Source of the DNA: an uncultured Lactobacillus sp.
Lineage (GTDB): Bacteria; Bacillota; Bacilli; Lactobacillales; Lactobacillaceae
NCBI GenBank assembly: GCA_948500755.1
Contig: CAOOYH010000006.1
Span: 1 to 64,000, forward strand
Direction: 5' to 3'
Length of the DNA: 64,000 nt
Numbering within the stretch: the stretch's first letter is position 1; each line of letters starts with the position of its first letter. Positions 17,987 through 26,279 of this stretch are shown piece after piece. A program made the translations under genes and the position numbers. A model generated the notes under the pieces. It had not been told where the DNA came from. It did no database searches and was given only the letters and a program-made list of their open reading frames with translations.

Positions 17987-19333
17987 TTAGTTTTCGTATG
18001 TTTCTTTAATTGTTCCAACTGATAAAGCACCAATTAATAATACAATTCCAGCTAAAACAAACATATTAACTTGAGAATTTCCAAGTAATGGGAATAAACC
18101 AAAACTTAGAACAGAAGCAACAATTTGTGGTAAACAAATTGAACCATTGAATAAACCTAAATAAGTACCCATGTGCTTACCAGATAAGGCATTTGTAACA
18201 ATAGTTAATGGATAAGTATTCATTCCAGCCCAAGCAATACCAATCAGAGTATAAGAGATAATCAATGCCCATTGGCTATGAATAAAGAATACTGAAATAA
18301 ATCCAAGGCTTCCTAAGAATAAACTACCTGCATAACCAAGCTTGTGGTATTTATTTGGAACTTTAGCCAAAACATATGACCAAACTACAGCTGCAATTGA
18401 TTGAACCGCAGCTAAAACACCATACCAGTTACCGGCTGCTTGATAGCCTGCAGAAGTTGCATTCGTAGTATTCCATACATTTTTAGCAATTGCACCTGCT
18501 GAATAAGTCCATAAATATTGGAATGCAAACCAGCAGAAGAATTGAACTAAAGTTACAGTCCAAAATGCTTTAGGAGCATGCTTTAATAAAGTGAGCCAAT
18601 TTCCCCCTTCTTTATTATCTTCTTCACTAATGCCATGATATTTAGCATAAGTAGTAGGATCATATTCATGAACTCGAATTACAGTAAACAAACTTGTTAC
18701 TACTAACAATGCAGCTCCAACATAGAATGAAATTACTACGGATTGAGGAACCACACCTTTAGGCGCAATGTTTGAAACACCTAAAAGAGTTAACAAGAAT
18801 GGGAAGATAGCTGCTAATACGGCTCCAATATTTGAAAGAAAACTTTGAATTCCGTAAGCATAACTCTTCTGGTTATCATTAACCATATCTCCTACCATCA
18901 TCTTGAATGGTTGCATTGCCACATTAGATGACAGATCAAGAAGAGCCACAGTAATTGCACCAAACCATAATGCAGCTAAGGACCCATACCCAAATCCAAA
19001 ACTCCCGGAATTAGGTAAAAGCAACATAACTATAACGGCTACCAACATTCCCAATAATAAATATGGTAAACGGCGCCCACCTAATTTAGGTGCCCAAGTC
19101 CGATCTGAATAATATCCAATAATTGGTTGAACAATTATTCCTGCTAACGGTGGTAAAATGAAAAACCAGCCTAAATTATTTGGATCAGCACCAATTGTTT
19201 GAAAAATTCTACTCATTTGAGAACTTTGCAAAGTAAAAGCGGTTTGTACCCCTAAATAACCAAAATTGATCATCCAAATAGTACTTTTAGCAAGTTTAGG
19301 TAAACCTGTAGTTGAAGTATTATTCTCACTCAT
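17987..19333 (-). CDS. Sugar transporter of the GPH/SLC45-like MFS group (maltose uptake)
   Basis: A 448-residue integral membrane protein with 12 predicted helices. It resembles the SLC45/GPH-type sugar:cation symporters found next to maltose phosphorylase genes in lactobacilli. The conserved segment YYSDRTWAPKLGGRRLPYLL (near residues 77-97) is the cytoplasmic loop 2-3 signature. It is inferred to import maltose unphosphorylated for MapA. I chose the ATG at 19333: AGGGG lies 9 bases upstream, whereas the in-frame TTG three codons earlier abuts that site. It is first in the operon, directly behind the operator and cre-like site. Confidence 0.9.
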   Translation of the reverse strand: MSENNTSTTGLPKLAKSTIWMINFGYLGVQTAFTLQSSQMSRIFQTIGADPNNLGWFFILPPLAGIIVQPIIGYYSDRTWAPKLGGRRLPYLLLGMLVAVIVMLLLPNSGSFGFGYGSLAALWFGAITVALLDLSSNVAMQPFKMMVGDMVNDNQKSYAYGIQSFLSNIGAVLAAIFPFLLTLLGVSNIAPKGVVPQSVVISFYVGAALLVVTSLFTVIRVHEYDPTTYAKYHGISEEDNKEGGNWLTLLKHAPKAFWTVTLVQFFCWFAFQYLWTYSAGAIAKNVWNTTNATSAGYQAAGNWYGVLAAVQSIAAVVWSYVLAKVPNKYHKLGYAGSLFLGSLGFISVFFIHSQWALIISYTLIGIAWAGMNTYPLTIVTNALSGKHMGTYLGLFNGSICLPQIVASVLSFGLFPLLGNSQVNMFVLAGIVLLIGALSVGTIKETYEN

Positions 19334-19364
19334 CAAAAACAACCCCTATCTCAATTCTTTATTT

Positions 19365-19379
19365 TTGAAAGCGCTTTTC
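19365..19379. promoter_or_regulatory. cre-like CcpA site in the maltose operon leader
   Basis: TGAAAGCGCTTTTCA contains the palindromic AAAGCGCTTT core of catabolite-responsive elements, one base longer on one side than the 14-bp consensus. It lies just downstream of the predicted -10 (19392-19397), a position where CcpA would block transcription. Confidence 0.7.
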
Positions 19380-19391
19380 ATTTGCTACAGA

Positions 19392-19431
19392 TAATATACC
19401 AGTTTTTTGCATTTTGCGCAACCGTTTGCAC
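19392..19431 (-). promoter_or_regulatory. Maltose operon promoter with LacI-family operator over the -35
   Basis: On the minus strand -35 TTGCGC (19415-19420) and -10 TATATT (19392-19397) are 17 bases apart. The near-palindrome GCAACCGTTTGC (19417-19428; 10 of 12 positions symmetric, with the CG centre typical of LacI-family operators) overlaps the -35. Binding of the adjacent LacI-type regulator would exclude RNA polymerase. Confidence 0.7.
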
Positions 19432-19439
19432 AAAAATAA

Positions 19440-19486
19440 TAAAAAAAGTATGCAACTTTTTCTAAAACTAATTTTCTTGCATACTA
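19440..19486 (-). terminator. Possible terminator of the lacI-type gene
   Basis: AGTATGCAA (19447-19455) pairs with TTGCATACT (19477-19485) over a long AT-rich loop that contains the stop codon at 19468. On the minus strand it is followed by a run of seven T. The long loop makes it less certain. Confidence 0.5.
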
Positions 19487-20430
19487 TTATCAGAAAACTT
19501 GAAATTGACTATTTTCTGATGAGCATTTTGATTAAAGAGCAATTTAACTGCTTCCTGGCCTAATTCTCGGGGCTGCATGTCTATCTTTTCACTATCACCA
19601 AGAATCATCCCCATTAACCGACTACTGTTAAAACAGACGGTTGGTAATTTGAATTTTTGTAAAGAACTATTTAACTTAGCAAACAAAATGTCATCCGCAC
19701 ACACAATGCCGTCTATTTTTGCATGATTTTTTAAGAAATCGTCTATTGTTTGGGACGAATTATCCACCCAAACATTACCATCATAACCATTCTGTTTTAA
19801 ATATTGCTGATATCCTTTTAATCTACTAGTCTCATAAGGCCACTTCTTACTTGATTGAATAAAAAGCGGATGAAGCACATGATAGTTGTCGATTAAACAT
19901 TTTGCAGCAGCTTCTCCAGCAGCCACATTATTATTATCGACATATCTATCCCCACTGTTATCACTAGGATCACCAATAATTACAAAATTCAATTTTTTCT
20001 TACGCAAATAGGCCGTAATAGGATCATTTTTAACAGCATAAAAAATCAAAAAGTTATGAACCTTTGCTTGATTTACCATAGATTTAACACTAGATAATAG
20101 TTCTTTTTCGGTTGCACTGATTGCAACAAGCATTTCATAGTGCATGGGGGTTAAAGCAGAACTTGCTCCTCTCATTAAATCGATATGAAATGGGTTGGCT
20201 GGCGCATCCCTGCTAGTGACTGGAAACACAATTCCTACTATATTAGCATCTCCTCGCGTTAAATTCTGAGCCGCATAATTAGGATAATATTCCATTTCAC
20301 TAGCCATTTTTTTAATTTTTGTGACAGTTTCCTTACTAATTCGCGAATTGCCATTTAAAGCACGTGATACAGTAGATGGCGAAACATTTGCTTTTTGGGC
20401 AATATCTTTAATAGTTGCGATTTCCCTCAC
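19468..20430 (-). CDS. LacI-family transcriptional regulator (MalR-like)
   Basis: A 320-residue regulator. The helix-turn-helix TIKDIAQKANVSPSTVSRAL with hinge region SEMEYYPNYAAQNLTRG is at the N-terminus, and a periplasmic-binding-like sugar sensor follows (about 62-320). By position it should control the maltose operon next door, whose promoter carries a matching operator. The start is uncertain. GTG at 20430 lies inside a perfect Shine-Dalgarno GGAGGTGA; no ATG, GTG or TTG follows at normal spacing, but ATC (ending at 20421) and ATT (20412) do. A non-standard start would remove 3 to 6 residues, giving the usual 'TIKDIA' N-terminus. Confidence 0.9.
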   Translation of the reverse strand: MREIATIKDIAQKANVSPSTVSRALNGNSRISKETVTKIKKMASEMEYYPNYAAQNLTRGDANIVGIVFPVTSRDAPANPFHIDLMRGASSALTPMHYEMLVAISATEKELLSSVKSMVNQAKVHNFLIFYAVKNDPITAYLRKKKLNFVIIGDPSDNSGDRYVDNNNVAAGEAAAKCLIDNYHVLHPLFIQSSKKWPYETSRLKGYQQYLKQNGYDGNVWVDNSSQTIDDFLKNHAKIDGIVCADDILFAKLNSSLQKFKLPTVCFNSSRLMGMILGDSEKIDMQPRELGQEAVKLLFNQNAHQKIVNFKFSDNSMQEN

Positions 20431-20510
20431 CTCCCTCAGTTTTTTCTATTTAAGTTTATCAGTTATTAACAATATAATACAATTTTTCTAATAATTAAAT
20501 TTGCCTAAAT

Positions 20511-20549
20511 ACAAAAAATCATATCCCAAGATTCTATGGGATATGATTT
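20511..20549 (-). terminator. Intrinsic terminator of the 2-hydroxyacid dehydrogenase gene
   Basis: A perfect 12-bp stem (20517-20528 with 20537-20548), loop of 8, followed on the minus strand by TTTTTGT. Confidence 0.85.
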
Positions 20550-20576
20550 CAAATCAGTCTTTACTTACAATTTGTA

Positions 20577-21485
20577 TTAACGTAATTGTTCAAGATGTTC
20601 CTTAATCTTATTAGCAGCCTTTTCTAGCTTTTCATTTTCTTCACTAGTAAGCTTCAATTCAATTAATTCTTCAATTCCGTCACGGCCAATAATGGCTGGA
20701 TAACCAATGTAAGTCTTGTATTGAGGATCATATGCAGAAACGGGCGCATAGAAATTGGCATCGCTAAAGACAGCTTCCATCAACTTAACTGCACAAGTAG
20801 CAATAGCATAGCTGGTATAACCTTTTCCATTTGCTACAATAAATGAATTCTTATTTGATTGCTCACTAATTTCTTCTTGTTGTTCTTCACCAAATAGTTG
20901 GTAAGCAATCTTGTTGTTTACACGAACAGTTGACCAAGCAGTAAATTGAAGGGAGCCATGTTCACCTAATACCCATCCTTCAACGTTCTTAGGATCTTGG
21001 TTTAACTTTTCGCCAACAATTCTTTGCATTCTAGCAGTATCAAGGAAAGTTCCAGTACCAAATACACGATTCTTCTTAAAACCAGTAGTTTCTTGCAAAA
21101 TTGCAGTAATGGCATCACATGGATTAGAGATATTAATAATTACTCCATGAAAGCCACTCTCTTTAATTTTCTTACCTACTTCTTTGGCATTTTTAGCATT
21201 TAGATCAAATTCGCCAAATCTATCATTGTTCTTTACACTAGCAGCAATATCACCAAAAGCAGTCACAATAATATCTGCATCTTCAAGTGCATCCCAATCC
21301 TGCTTTCTAATATTTACGTAATAATTGTTTCTAGCTAAAGTATCATGCAAATCATTGTATTCTGCATTAACCTTATCTTCATTCTTATCAATTAAAACCA
21401 TCTCATCAACAGTTCCATGAGTAAACAAAGTATAAGCTACAGTTGCACCAACATGTCCGACACCAATAATTCCTACTTTTCTCAT
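20577..21485 (-). CDS. L-2-hydroxyisocaproate/L-lactate-type dehydrogenase
   Basis: A 302-residue NAD-dependent dehydrogenase of the LDH/MDH superfamily. The Rossmann motif GIIGVGHVGATVAY starts at residue 5, with Asp in VLIDKNEDK specifying NAD. GTGTFLDTARMQ and the catalytic histidine in VLGEHGSLQF are present, and FTAWSTVRV follows. The GEHGSxQF form, rather than the GEHGDS of true L-LDH, resembles L-2-hydroxyisocaproate dehydrogenase of lactobacilli. It probably reduces branched 2-oxo acids from amino-acid catabolism, or pyruvate. Good GAGGTGA site; single gene between terminators. Confidence 0.9.
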   Translation of the reverse strand: MRKVGIIGVGHVGATVAYTLFTHGTVDEMVLIDKNEDKVNAEYNDLHDTLARNNYYVNIRKQDWDALEDADIIVTAFGDIAASVKNNDRFGEFDLNAKNAKEVGKKIKESGFHGVIINISNPCDAITAILQETTGFKKNRVFGTGTFLDTARMQRIVGEKLNQDPKNVEGWVLGEHGSLQFTAWSTVRVNNKIAYQLFGEEQQEEISEQSNKNSFIVANGKGYTSYAIATCAVKLMEAVFSDANFYAPVSAYDPQYKTYIGYPAIIGRDGIEELIELKLTSEENEKLEKAANKIKEHLEQLR

Positions 21486-21501
21486 AATTTCACCTCATAA
21501 A

Positions 21502-21539
21502 AACAAAAAGAAGATAAGGCAAAACACCCTATCTTCTTA
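21502..21539 (-). terminator. Intrinsic terminator of greA
   Basis: AAGAAGATA-GG pairs with CC-TATCTTCTT across a short loop (21508-21518 with 21528-21538), followed on the minus strand by TTTTTG. Confidence 0.85.
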
Positions 21540-21543
21540 TACA

Positions 21544-22017
21544 TTATTTTACTTCATTAATGACAACGTCAAACTTGCCACCTGGAGTAGTGATAGAAAC
21601 AGTTTCGCCCTTCTTTTTACCAAGCAAAGCTTGAGCAATTGGTGAATCGTTTGAAATCTTACCATTTAATGGATCAGATTCATCGCTACCAACGATCGTG
21701 TAAGTTTCTGGGTCATCTTCGCCCACTTCAGTATAAGTAATTGTTTTACCCACTGCTACTTCATTAGGAGCAACAGCATCAGCATCAACAACTTGTGCAT
21801 ACTTAAGCATTTCTTCAACTTGTGCAATTCTGTCTTCCAAGTGACTTTGTTCATCCTTAGCTGCATCATATTCTGAGTTTTCAGATAAGTCACCATAAGA
21901 ACGAGCAACCTTTATTCGCTTGATAACTTCTGGACGTTTAACTAATTTTAAATCTTTTAATTCTGCTTCAAGCTTTTCTTTACCTTCAGCAGTCATTGGA
22001 AATGATTTTTCTGCCAT
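21544..22017 (-). CDS. greA: Transcription elongation factor GreA
   Basis: A 157-residue factor that enters the RNA polymerase secondary channel and stimulates transcript cleavage in stalled complexes. The N-terminal coiled coil (about 1-75) carries the acidic tip SYGDLSENSEYDAAKDEQ, whose acidic residues coordinate the metal. The C-terminal FKBP-like domain ends with ISTPGG-like GETVSITTPGGKFDV. Its promoter lies between pheT and greA and a terminator follows. Confidence 0.97.
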   Translation of the reverse strand: MAEKSFPMTAEGKEKLEAELKDLKLVKRPEVIKRIKVARSYGDLSENSEYDAAKDEQSHLEDRIAQVEEMLKYAQVVDADAVAPNEVAVGKTITYTEVGEDDPETYTIVGSDESDPLNGKISNDSPIAQALLGKKKGETVSITTPGGKFDVVINEVK

Positions 22018-22060
22018 AACAACTGACTCCTTAGAAATTCAATTTTTTCTTGCACTTGAA

Positions 22061-22089
22061 ATGATATTGGTTTACACCACTAAAGTCAA
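22061..22089 (-). promoter_or_regulatory. greA promoter
   Basis: On the minus strand -35 TTGACT (22084-22089) and -10 TATCAT (22061-22066) are 17 bases apart, immediately after the pheT stop. No terminator is visible after pheT, so readthrough from pheST may add to greA expression. Confidence 0.65.
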
Positions 22090-22092
22090 CCT

Positions 22093-24507
22093 TTAACGAA
22101 TTTTTGCTTCAAGATCTTCCTTCAATGAAGCCGTAATATCATCCATGGCCTTATTTACAACTTCATCTGTTAGAGTATCTTTTTCATTCAAGAATGTTAA
22201 GTTATATGCCAAACTCTTCTTGCCACTTTCAATGTGGGAACCTTGGTACACATCGATCACCTTAAGATCGACCAAGTATTTACCAGCATTAGCATGAATT
22301 ACATTTTCAATTTCTTGGTTATCAACGTCTTTATTTACCAAGATTGAAAGGTCACGGCTGATTGCTGGGAATTTAGGTGCGGGCTTAGCAGTCATACCCT
22401 TAGAAAGCATTGGGATGATCTTATCAAGATCTAATTCGTAACCGTAAATTTCACTACCACGGAGTGATTTTTCTGCCATAGTTACTGAACGAGCAATCAT
22501 TCCGATCATTCCAACGTATTCTTTATTGATATAAATGCCTGCAGTTCGAGTTAAGTGCATTCCATCAATTTCTTCAGCTTTATAAACAACATCTTCATCT
22601 TTAATGCCGATTGCTCTAAACAAGTTAGTCAATTGACCCTTGACGAAGTAAAAGTCAACATCTTGATTTAAGTGTTGCCAATTTTCATTGAAAATACTGC
22701 CTGAGTATAAGGTGGCAATATGCTCGTGTTCATTGAAAGTATCGTTTTCATTATCATAAACACGACCTTGTTCAAATAAAGCAAGTTCCTTTTGCTTACG
22801 AGCCATGTTATAGCTAGCAGCGTCTACCAAGCCAGTCATCAAGTTTTCACGCATTACTGAACGACTTGAGTTAAGAGGCATTTGAACTTCAACTAACTTC
22901 TTTGGATCTTTAGTATATCTTACAGCCTTTTCAGGAGAAGTAAGTGAGTAAGAAATAGCTTCCATTAAGCCTTGGCCTTGAACAATAGCCTTAATGCGAC
23001 GGATTGCAGTTTCTTTAGCAGAGTAACCACCGTGAGTCTCAGCTAAAAGTGGTTGAGTAGCCTTTAAGTTATCATAACCGTAAATTCGACCAACTTCTTC
23101 TACCAAGTCGGCTGGAATTAAAATGTCCCATCTTCTATTTGGAACGTTAACAGTTAACTTGTCCCCATCAACTTTTGCTTCAAAGTTCAATCTATCAAAA
23201 ATCTTAAGCATTTCATCGGCTGAAATTTCAGTACCTAAAACCTTGTTAATGTAAGAAACTGTAGTTTCTACTACCACTGGCTTACGCTTTTTGTCAGTAG
23301 CTTTAATAATGCCCGACATCACTTGAGCGTTAGCATCATTTCTAAGTAACAAAGCAGCCATATTAATAGCTTTTTCCGTGTTACCCCAGTTTACACCCTT
23401 TTCATACCGACTTGAAGCTTCAGTACGGTTAGCATGACGAAGAGCAGCCTTTCTAACCAAGGTTGGATCAAAAATTGCACTTTCCAAAATTACATCTTGG
23501 GTGTCATCAGTAATTTCTGAATTTAAACCGCCCATTACACCAGCCATCATTACTGGCTTTTCACCATCAGTAATAATAATGTCGTTTGGATCTAAATCAA
23601 CTTCTTTTTCATTAAGCAAAGTTAACTTTTCACCTTTATTAGCTTTTCTAACTTCAAGCTTGCCGTTTTCAAATGCGCGAGCATCATAAGCATGCATTGG
23701 TTGGCCAGTTAAAAGCATTACATAGTTGGTAACGTCAACAACATTATTGATTGGACGAATGCCAGCATTCCAAAGACGACGTTGCATCCAAAGTAGACTT
23801 TCACCAATCTTAACGTTCTTTAACTTACGAAGATAAAACTTAGGAGCAAGTTTTTCATCAACCTTAGCTTCTAAGGAGTCGGTCCAGTCTTCGCCATCTT
23901 CTTTTAGCACAACTTCTTCAATCTTAGGCTTTTCATCAACAATAGCACCAACTTCATAAGCTGCACCTTCCATTGATAAAGTATCAGCACGGTTTGGCGT
24001 AATGTCAAAGTCTAAGATGTAATCATCCATGCCAAGCGCTTCATAAATGTCTTGACCAGGTTTGACATCGCTATCTTCTGGGAAAACAAAAATACCATCA
24101 GCGTATTTTTCAGGAACAACACTATCAGAAAAACCAATTTCTTGAAGTCCACAGATCATTCCGTTACTCTTCATTCCACGAATTTTTCCACGCTTAATCT
24201 TTTCATTACCCGCAATTCTTGCCCCATGAAGAGCAACAATCACATCTTCACCAGCAGCAACGTTTGGCGCACCACAAACAATTTGAATTGGTTCGTCTTC
24301 GCCAACATCAACATGAGTTAAGTGAAGGTGAGTTCCTTCTACATCTTCACAGTCAACCACATGACCCACAACAAGCTTCTTCAAACCTTCAGCTGGATGG
24401 TTTACATCAGCAATTTCTACACCAGTACGGGTGATTTTTTCAGCTAAATCATGTGGATCTTCATCTAAATTAAGAAAATCTTGTAACCAATTGTATGAAA
24501 CGAGCAT
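22093..24507 (-). CDS. pheT: Phenylalanyl-tRNA synthetase beta subunit
   Basis: An 804-residue subunit of the alpha2-beta2 PheRS. The N-terminal tRNA-binding (EMAP-like OB) domain is at about 40-150, with IVCGAPNVAAGE. The B3/B4 editing domain follows; B5 carries the RRWDILIPADLVEEVGRIYGY region; the C-terminal FDX anticodon-binding domain begins near PKFPAISRDLSI. It starts 2 bases after pheS with a GGAGG site and is controlled by the same T-box. The EMAP domain is paralogous to YtpR at 53.8 kb. Confidence 0.97.
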   Translation of the reverse strand: MLVSYNWLQDFLNLDEDPHDLAEKITRTGVEIADVNHPAEGLKKLVVGHVVDCEDVEGTHLHLTHVDVGEDEPIQIVCGAPNVAAGEDVIVALHGARIAGNEKIKRGKIRGMKSNGMICGLQEIGFSDSVVPEKYADGIFVFPEDSDVKPGQDIYEALGMDDYILDFDITPNRADTLSMEGAAYEVGAIVDEKPKIEEVVLKEDGEDWTDSLEAKVDEKLAPKFYLRKLKNVKIGESLLWMQRRLWNAGIRPINNVVDVTNYVMLLTGQPMHAYDARAFENGKLEVRKANKGEKLTLLNEKEVDLDPNDIIITDGEKPVMMAGVMGGLNSEITDDTQDVILESAIFDPTLVRKAALRHANRTEASSRYEKGVNWGNTEKAINMAALLLRNDANAQVMSGIIKATDKKRKPVVVETTVSYINKVLGTEISADEMLKIFDRLNFEAKVDGDKLTVNVPNRRWDILIPADLVEEVGRIYGYDNLKATQPLLAETHGGYSAKETAIRRIKAIVQGQGLMEAISYSLTSPEKAVRYTKDPKKLVEVQMPLNSSRSVMRENLMTGLVDAASYNMARKQKELALFEQGRVYDNENDTFNEHEHIATLYSGSIFNENWQHLNQDVDFYFVKGQLTNLFRAIGIKDEDVVYKAEEIDGMHLTRTAGIYINKEYVGMIGMIARSVTMAEKSLRGSEIYGYELDLDKIIPMLSKGMTAKPAPKFPAISRDLSILVNKDVDNQEIENVIHANAGKYLVDLKVIDVYQGSHIESGKKSLAYNLTFLNEKDTLTDEVVNKAMDDITASLKEDLEAKIR

Positions 24508-24509
24508 TA

Positions 24510-25559
24510 TTAATCTTCCTCCTTACGGAATTGTCTTAAGAAACGAACATCATTAGTGTAGAAATCACGAATATCATTGATACCGTACTTCAAAATTGCA
24601 AAACGATCTAAGCCAAGTCCGAATGCAAATCCACCGTAAACACTTGAGTCAACGCCCGCGTTTTCAAGAACATTAGGGTGAACCATACCAGCACCCAAAA
24701 CTTCAATCCAGCCAGTATACTTACATACAGGACATCCCTTACCATTACATTTGAAACATGAAACATCCATTTCAACTGATGGTTCAGTGAATGGGAAGTA
24801 ACTTGGACGAAGACGAGTTCGACGATCTTGGCCGAAGACGTGCTTAGCAATCATGTCCAAAGTTCCCTTTAAATCACTCATAGTAACGTTCTTATCAACC
24901 ACTAAACCTTCCATTTGCATGAATTGGTGTGAGTGAGTAGCGTCATCATCATCACGACGGTAAACCTTACCTGGACCAACCATCTTTAATGGGCCCTTAG
25001 AAAAGTCATGCTTTTCAAGCACACGAGCTTGGTCACCAGAAGTTTGCGTTCTAAGCAAGTTTTCTGAATCAATGTAGAAAGTTGCTTGCATGTCACGTGC
25101 TGGGTGATCCTTTGGCAAGTTCATCATTTCGAAGCAGTAGTGGTCTGTTTCGATTTCTGGGCCTTGCACAACTTGGTAGCCCATACCGATGAAGTAGCTT
25201 TCCAAATCATCTAAAATGACATTGATTGGATGCTTTGATCCAAGATGACCTTCACGACCTGGTAAAGTCACATCGATTTTTTCTTCTTCAAGCTTCTTAG
25301 CAATTAAAGCTTTAACAATTTCTTCTTTAGCATTATCCAATTGAGCATTGAACAAGTCACGTAATTCATTAACCTTTTGTCCTACTTCACGACGGTTTTC
25401 AGGCGCAACATCCTTCATGGAGTGTAAAATTTGGGTTAATTCACCTTTTTTACCAATAAGTTCTACACGAACTTCGTTCAACTTCTTCTCATCTGCAGCC
25501 TTTTTGATATCTTCAAGGCCCTGCTCACGCAGTTGTTTTAACTTATCAAATAAGTCCAT
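24510..25559 (-). CDS. pheS: Phenylalanyl-tRNA synthetase alpha subunit
   Basis: A 349-residue class II synthetase subunit that charges tRNA-Phe. The N-terminal coiled coil (about 1-90) is followed by the catalytic core with motif 2 RRDDDDATHSHQFMQMEG and motif 3 GFAFGLGLDRFAIL. A cysteine cluster CFKCNGKGCPVCKYTGW near residue 263 may bind zinc. I chose the ATG at 25559 since AAAGGA is 8 bases upstream; an in-frame TTG seven codons earlier overlaps the leader. It is preceded by a T-box riboswitch. Confidence 0.97.
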   Translation of the reverse strand: MDLFDKLKQLREQGLEDIKKAADEKKLNEVRVELIGKKGELTQILHSMKDVAPENRREVGQKVNELRDLFNAQLDNAKEEIVKALIAKKLEEEKIDVTLPGREGHLGSKHPINVILDDLESYFIGMGYQVVQGPEIETDHYCFEMMNLPKDHPARDMQATFYIDSENLLRTQTSGDQARVLEKHDFSKGPLKMVGPGKVYRRDDDDATHSHQFMQMEGLVVDKNVTMSDLKGTLDMIAKHVFGQDRRTRLRPSYFPFTEPSVEMDVSCFKCNGKGCPVCKYTGWIEVLGAGMVHPNVLENAGVDSSVYGGFAFGLGLDRFAILKYGINDIRDFYTNDVRFLRQFRKEED

Positions 25560-25582
25560 ATATCTTTTCCTTTCAAACAAAA

Positions 25583-25800
25583 AAGCTCCATCCCCATCTA
25601 GGGACGAAGCTTCGCGGTACCACCCTTATTTAGACAGAATCTGCCTACACTCAAGTTTTCGATAACGGTGAAATACCGGAATTGATTAGATTCTACTCCC
25701 AAGATGAAATTCACAAATTTCACTTAAGCCTTTCTCTCAGCTCAATAAAAAGGCCTCTCTTTTAAATTCCATTTGTTACTAGTCTTGTTCTTCGTAATTA
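25583..25800 (-). promoter_or_regulatory. T-box riboswitch of pheST (tRNA-Phe sensing)
   Basis: On the minus strand the T-box core AGGGTGGTACCGCG (25613-25626) is followed by a terminator hairpin (AAGCT..TCCC with GGGGA..AGCTT, about 25584-25611) and a run of six T. The long stem I upstream contains a TTC triplet at about 25706-25708, with an A after it, in the position of the specifier loop; TTC is a Phe codon and the downstream genes make PheRS. Uncharged tRNA-Phe is expected to stabilise the antiterminator. Confidence 0.92.
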
Positions 25801-25806
25801 AATAAT

Positions 25807-25835
25807 AGAATAATTCTTTTTGACTAAAACTGCAA
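25807..25835 (-). promoter_or_regulatory. pheST promoter
   Basis: On the minus strand -35 TTGCAG (25830-25835) and -10 TATTCT (25807-25812) are separated by 17 bases, just upstream of T-box stem I. Confidence 0.7.
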
Positions 25836-25840
25836 GTTTT

Positions 25841-26182
25841 TTAGACCCATTTATCTGCCCAATTATGAACTTGATCAAATACAGGCTTTAAATCTGATCC
25901 TTTTTCAGTCAAACTATATGAGATAATCCCAGTTTCGCCATCAACTGAGCGTTTAACGATTTTTTCTTCTTCAAGTTCTTTCAATCTTTCAACTAAGACA
26001 CGGTCAGAACAGGCTTCAATACAATGAGCCAAATCCTTAAATCGCATATCCTCAGTATCACATAAAGAACTAATAATTAAACCATTCCACTTTTTACCGA
26101 TAATTTGAAAAGCATTGATGAAATGCTTACATAATTCATAATCTTCTGGTTTACAAGGTTTTTTAGCTTTTACTTGAGTCAT
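25841..26182 (-). CDS. HxlR-family winged-helix regulator
   Basis: A 113-residue protein of the HxlR family. The pattern CKHFINAFQIIGKKWNGLII leads into a winged helix with FKDLAHCIEACSDRVLVERL as recognition region, then the wing RSVDGETGIISYSLTEKG. HxlR members respond to aldehydes, disulphide stress or quinones; a conserved cysteine near the N-terminus (in CKHF) and C in EACSDR are present. I chose ATG at 26182 because GGGGGA lies 7 bases upstream. The target is not obvious; it stands between pheST and trmH. Confidence 0.92.
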   Translation of the reverse strand: MTQVKAKKPCKPEDYELCKHFINAFQIIGKKWNGLIISSLCDTEDMRFKDLAHCIEACSDRVLVERLKELEEEKIVKRSVDGETGIISYSLTEKGSDLKPVFDQVHNWADKWV

Positions 26183-26279
26183 TATTAATTCCCCCAATTA
26201 ATTTAGTTTTTAACTTTATAGCAAGCTTTGCCTTCCAATTAAGAATATTATAAATAAATCACTTACTAAATACAAGTAC

